A stretch of DNA of 8,613 nt from Desulfobacterales bacterium (GTDB lineage: Bacteria; Desulfobacterota; Desulfobacteria; Desulfobacterales; Desulfosalsimonadaceae): the NCBI GenBank assembly GCA_007135795.1, contig SLIE01000063.1:1-8613 (forward strand). The letters are read 5' to 3'. Of this stretch, positions 5,663 to 8,613 are shown one piece after another; positions within the stretch are counted from its first letter, which is position 1; each line of letters opens with the position of its first letter. The notes under the pieces are model-generated. The model made no database searches. It was given only the letters and a program-made list of their open reading frames with translations, and had not been told where the DNA came from. Made by a program: the position numbers and the translations under genes.

Positions 5663-6460
5663 TTATAGATAGAGAACAAGCAGAAGTATGCCGAGTGCCA
5701 CCCGGTAGGCGACAAAGGGCTGCATTCCAATGCGTCGGATAAAGGTCAGAAAATAGTGGATGCAGGCAAAAGCCGTGATTCCGGAAATCACCATCCCGAT
5801 AATGACGGCTGACCAGTCGGTATCCGGCCCTGTTTGTATCAGTGACCGGGCTTCCAGCAGCCCGGCCAGAGCAATCACCGGGATTGACAGCAGAAATGAA
5901 AAACGGGCCGCTTCGTTTCTGGAAAAACCGGATATCAGTCCCGCTGTTATCGTGATCCCTGAACGGGACGTGCCCGGTATCAGGGCAAGGGCTTGGGCGC
6001 AGCCAATAAAAAAAACATCAACCCAGCGAATATCACCGATTGAACGTTCCCCTCGTTTACGCCAATCCGCCCATCCGAGCAGAAGCCCGAAGCCAATGAG
6101 GCCGCCTGCCGTGACGATCGGAGAACGAAAAAGGCCGGCCACGATATCCCGCATGAACAGCCCTGCAAGTCCAACCGGAATTGTGCCCAGAATAATTGCC
6201 CAGGCAAGCCGGGCATTGTCGGTAAACTCCCTTTTGAAGATCGAGTTCCACCAGGCGGATGTCATTTCGGCGATCTCTTTTCGGAAGTAGATGATGACAG
6301 CGACCAGGCTTCCCGCGTGCAGTCCCACGTCAAAAGCAAGTCCCTGGTCCGGCCACCCCGTGAAAACCGGCACCAGCAGCAGATGCGCTGAACTTGAAAC
6401 AGGCAGGAACTCCGTGAGCCCCTGTATGATGGCAAGCGTTATCGTCTGGATCAAAGGCAT
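5663..6460 (-). CDS. uppP: undecaprenyl-diphosphatase UppP (BacA family)
   Basis: UppP removes a phosphate from undecaprenyl diphosphate to recycle the lipid carrier for peptidoglycan and other envelope glycans; overproduction is known to give bacitracin resistance. The 265-residue protein is polytopic in the inner membrane and close to the usual length (E. coli, about 273). Both catalytic motifs are present: GLTEFLPVSSSAHL (14-27, with E17, S22-S24 and H26) and PGTSRSGITI (162-171, with R166). A DVGLHAGSLVAV segment (44-55) is also typical. The start is ATG at 6458-6460, with a modest GGAAAAG about 5 bases upstream. It is transcribed on its own, convergent with mgtE and divergent from the polyamine genes. 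Nothing is missing. Confidence 0.96.
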   Translation of the reverse strand: MPLIQTITLAIIQGLTEFLPVSSSAHLLLVPVFTGWPDQGLAFDVGLHAGSLVAVIIYFRKEIAEMTSAWWNSIFKREFTDNARLAWAIILGTIPVGLAGLFMRDIVAGLFRSPIVTAGGLIGFGLLLGWADWRKRGERSIGDIRWVDVFFIGCAQALALIPGTSRSGITITAGLISGFSRNEAARFSFLLSIPVIALAGLLEARSLIQTGPDTDWSAVIIGMVISGITAFACIHYFLTFIRRIGMQPFVAYRVALGILLLVLYL

Positions 6461-6541
6461 GAACTTTTCCGAAATGAAGGTGAAGGATTGGCGCAGTCCG
6501 ATCTCATGTCAGTTTCTTCCCACACAACACAAATTTTCTAA

Positions 6542-6569
6542 ATTATATTTAAAAATCATCGATTGCAAG
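6542..6569 (-). promoter_or_regulatory. candidate sigma-70 promoter for uppP
   Basis: Read on the minus strand, CTTGCA (6569-6564) is followed 16 bases later by a perfect TATAAT (6547-6542). Transcription would start near 6535, giving uppP a leader of about 75 bases. The -35 match is partial. Confidence 0.4.
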
Positions 6570-6747
6570 CTTTTCTGATACGATTTTTCAGGATTAACGG
6601 ATGTTGGAAAAGGATTTTTATTGCAAATCGGGGTGAAAATAATTAATCAGGAACTATTTTCCGTTTTAATCGTCTTGTTTCCGGTTGTTTCATGTATAAA
6701 TCATGAAGAATTGTCGGATAGTGTGACAAATTGAAAAATGCCAAGCG

Positions 6748-6754
6748 AAAGGGA
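6748..6754 (+). promoter_or_regulatory. ribosome binding site fixing the dehydrogenase start
   Basis: AAAGGGA lies 9 bases before ATG 6764. This supports that start over the in-frame TTG at 6731, which has no binding site. From ATG 6764 the Rossmann strand begins at residue 3, as expected for the family. Confidence 0.65.
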
Positions 6755-6763
6755 CCATTCTTT

Positions 6764-7942
6764 ATGGCGAGAGTACTCATTATCGGCGCGGGTGGCGTGG
6801 GGAAGGTGGTTACGCATAAATGCGCCCAACGGACGGATGTTTTTTCGGATATATGTCTGGCCAGCAGGCGGGTTGAAAAGTGTGATCAGATTGCGGCGGC
6901 GTTGTCCCGCAAAATTGAAACCGTACAGCTCGATGCGGACAATGTCGGGGAGACGATCGCACTGCTCGACCGGTTTAAGCCGAATCTGGTCATAAACGTG
7001 GCGCTTCCGTACCAGGATCTTGCGATCATGGATGCATGCCTTGCATCCGGGGTCGATTACCTGGATACGGCCAATTATGAACCGCCCGATGAAGCCCGGT
7101 TTTGTTACGCCTGGCAGTGGGATTATCATGAACGCTTTCGCGATGCCGGCCTGATGGCGCTTCTGGGGAGTGGGTTTGACCCGGGCGTGACCAATGTCTT
7201 TTGTGCATGGGCGAAAAAACACCATTTCGACGAAATTCATGAACTCGATATTATCGATTGCAATGCAGGGGATCACGGTCTTCCATTTGCCACCAACTTC
7301 AATCCGGAGATCAATATCCGTGAGGTCAGCGCGAAGGGAAAATACTTTGATTCCGGAAAGTGGATTGAAACCGACCCTTTGTCTGTTTCAAAAACATATG
7401 ATTTCCCGGAAGGGATCGGTCCAAAAAAAATCTATCTCATGTATCACGAGGAACTCGAGTCGCTTGTCCGGCACATGCCGGAAATCAGGCAGGCACGGTT
7501 CTGGATGACGTTTTCGGACAACTATCTCAAGCATCTGGAAGTCCTCGAAAATATCGGAATGACCCGTATCGACCCTGTGAATTACGAGGGCAGGGAGATC
7601 GTGCCGCTCAAGTTTCTGAAGGCGCTACTCCCGGACCCGGGGTCACTAGGGGCGGTCACAAAAGGACGAACCTGCATCGGCTGTCTGATTAAAGGGGTCA
7701 AGGATGGCCGGGAAAAACAATATTACATCTACAATATATGCGATCATCAGACGGCATACCGGGAGGTGGGGTCCCAGGCCATTTCCTATACAACCGGGGT
7801 TCCGGCCATGATCGGGGCCATGATGATGGTCAAGGGGCTCTGGAAACAAGCAGGCGTTTATAATATGGAGCAGTTCGACCCTGATCCGTTTATGGAAGCC
7901 TTGAATGAATATGGATTGCCATGGACCGAAATTTTCCTTTAA
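6764..7942 (+). CDS. carboxynorspermidine (carboxyspermidine) dehydrogenase, saccharopine dehydrogenase family
   Basis: The family condenses L-aspartate beta-semialdehyde with a diamine (putrescine or 1,3-diaminopropane) and reduces the product with NADPH to carboxyspermidine or carboxynorspermidine in the cytosol. The 392-residue protein opens with a Rossmann motif, VLIIGAGGVGKVV (G8, G10, G11, G13), and has ASRR (33-36) after the second strand. Family-like blocks follow: NVALPYQDLAIMDACL (78-93), DTANYE (101-106), GSGFDPGVTNVF (135-146) and DHGLPFATNFNPEINIRE (170-187). The C-terminal segment TTGVPAMIGAMMMVKG (343-358) is also typical. The start is ATG 6764, set by AAAGGGA. The end overlaps the next gene, a matching decarboxylase, which makes the polyamine assignment firm relative to lysine metabolism. 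Which diamine is used cannot be read from the sequence. Confidence 0.93.
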   Translation: MARVLIIGAGGVGKVVTHKCAQRTDVFSDICLASRRVEKCDQIAAALSRKIETVQLDADNVGETIALLDRFKPNLVINVALPYQDLAIMDACLASGVDYLDTANYEPPDEARFCYAWQWDYHERFRDAGLMALLGSGFDPGVTNVFCAWAKKHHFDEIHELDIIDCNAGDHGLPFATNFNPEINIREVSAKGKYFDSGKWIETDPLSVSKTYDFPEGIGPKKIYLMYHEELESLVRHMPEIRQARFWMTFSDNYLKHLEVLENIGMTRIDPVNYEGREIVPLKFLKALLPDPGSLGAVTKGRTCIGCLIKGVKDGREKQYYIYNICDHQTAYREVGSQAISYTTGVPAMIGAMMMVKGLWKQAGVYNMEQFDPDPFMEALNEYGLPWTEIFL

Positions 7943-8613
7943 TAACCGATTTGTCACGCGTGCCGTCGCCTTGTTTTATCGTGAGCGACGAAGCCCTGGC
8001 GAAAAACCTGGCAATACTGGAACGCGTAAAGCGTGAAACCGGCTGCCGAATCCTTCTGGCGCTCAAAGCCTTTGCCATGCATGCCGTCTTTCCCATGCTC
8101 AGGGAAACCCTGGATGGCACTTGTGCCAGTTCCCCGTTCGAGGCCCGGCTGGGAAGAGAGTATTTCGGCGGTGAGGTTCACACCTTTTCCGCCGCCTACA
8201 GCCGGGAAGACCTCATCGAAGCCGCCACGTATTCGGATTTTCTGATTTTCAACTCGTTTGCTCAGTGGGAGCGTTTCAGGCCCCTGATCCCCGGGAAGGG
8301 AAAACCGATTCAATACGGGTTACGGGTCAATCCGGAACATTCGGAATCGCCTGCGGCCATATATGACCCGTGTGCCCCAGGCTCCAGGCTGGGTATTACC
8401 CGGGATCAATTTAAAGACAGATCCCTTGACGGCATATCCGGGCTTCATTTTCATACGTTATGCGAACAGAACGCGGATGCCCTGGAACGGACCCTCAATG
8501 CCTTTGAAAAACGGTTCGGGACATTTATGCAGAACATGACCTGGCTGAACATGGGGGGTGGGCATCATATCACCCGGGAGGATTACCGTGTTGATCTTTT
8601 GTGCGAACTGATA
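7921..8613 (+). CDS. nspC: carboxynorspermidine decarboxylase NspC (3' end beyond the window)
   Basis: NspC is a PLP enzyme of the alanine-racemase-fold decarboxylases that converts carboxynorspermidine or carboxyspermidine to the triamine. The frame is open from ATG 7921 to the last base, giving 231 residues of an expected 370-380. The PLP lysine is K49 in LALKAFAM. Other family blocks are GTCASSPFEARLG, LIFNSFAQWERF, YGLRVNPEHSE, GLHFHTLCEQ and LNMGGGHHITRED. An in-frame stop at 7906-7908 makes ATG 7921 the first usable ATG. It overlaps the dehydrogenase by 22 bases, and no good ribosome binding site is seen, so translation is probably coupled. TTG 7951 or GTG 7960 are alternative starts nearer the conserved PSPCFIVSDEAL block, also without a clear binding site. 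Confidence 0.93.
   Translation, partial: MDRNFPLITDLSRVPSPCFIVSDEALAKNLAILERVKRETGCRILLALKAFAMHAVFPMLRETLDGTCASSPFEARLGREYFGGEVHTFSAAYSREDLIEAATYSDFLIFNSFAQWERFRPLIPGKGKPIQYGLRVNPEHSESPAAIYDPCAPGSRLGITRDQFKDRSLDGISGLHFHTLCEQNADALERTLNAFEKRFGTFMQNMTWLNMGGGHHITREDYRVDLLCELI

Larger units (their letters stand above)
6461..6763. other. divergent promoter region between uppP and the polyamine genes
   Basis: About 300 bases without a gene, AT-rich from 6535 to 6720. Towards uppP there is a consensus -10 on the minus strand (see the separate entry). Towards the dehydrogenase, TGTATAAAT (6693-6701) could be a -10 box, but its best -35 at 17 bases (GTCTTG, 6672-6677) is poor. I see no stable hairpin, riboswitch or coding sequence. 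Confidence 0.4.

Noticed and set aside
6606..6624. Sigma-54-like promoter (GG...TTGC) upstream of the dehydrogenase
   Set aside because: GG at 6612-6613 is nine bases, not the strictly kept ten, from GC at 6623-6624, and GG at 6606-6607 is too far; the TGGCAC half is not matched.

Overview
This window most likely comes from a mesophilic Desulfobacterota (former deltaproteobacterial) chromosome, in the style of the Desulfosarcina/Desulfococcus group. That assignment is inference. It rests on moderate GC, an NtrC-type two-component pair, a carboxynorspermidine polyamine route, and short palindromic intergenic repeats with TCGTAAAAAGT-like ends of a kind I associate with those genomes. No rRNA, tRNA, CRISPR array, complete insertion sequence or phage gene is visible.

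Region by region: (1) 3-257 is the 3' end of an unrecognised membrane protein. (2) 320-3523 is a signalling cluster on the + strand: a small histidine-bearing membrane protein, a membrane-bound histidine kinase whose start overlaps it by 4 bases (ATGA), and an NtrC-family sigma-54 activator. A palindromic repeat (copy A, 1954-2084) lies between kinase and regulator and supplies the kinase stop codon. (3) 3524-3937 is a 414-base gap. It holds a good sigma-70-like promoter, a possible 45-codon leader ORF and two tandem hairpins just before the ribosome binding site of mgtE. (4) 3938-5332 is mgtE, a Mg2+ channel/transporter. (5) 5333-5662 is the gap between the converging genes mgtE and uppP. It is filled by repeat copy B, which abuts the mgtE stop codon, and a distinct 115-base palindrome C. 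(6) 5663-6460, minus strand, is uppP (undecaprenyl-diphosphatase). (7) 6461-6763 is a divergent promoter region. (8) 6764-8613 holds a carboxynorspermidine (saccharopine-type) dehydrogenase and the start of carboxynorspermidine decarboxylase nspC. They overlap by 22 bases and form a polyamine operon that runs off the window.

How the genes work together: the small membrane protein and the kinase probably form one sensory unit in the membrane, with conserved-looking histidines in or near their helices. It would signal to the sigma-54 activator, which carries an unusual GAFTHA loop in place of GAFTGA. MgtE and UppP are housekeeping envelope functions (Mg2+ uptake and lipid-carrier recycling). 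The last two genes catalyse consecutive steps: reductive condensation of aspartate semialdehyde with a diamine, then decarboxylation to spermidine or norspermidine.

The points most worth a second look are the His-bearing sensor pair, the GAFTHA substitution, the stop-codon-abutting repeats, and the structured leader of mgtE.
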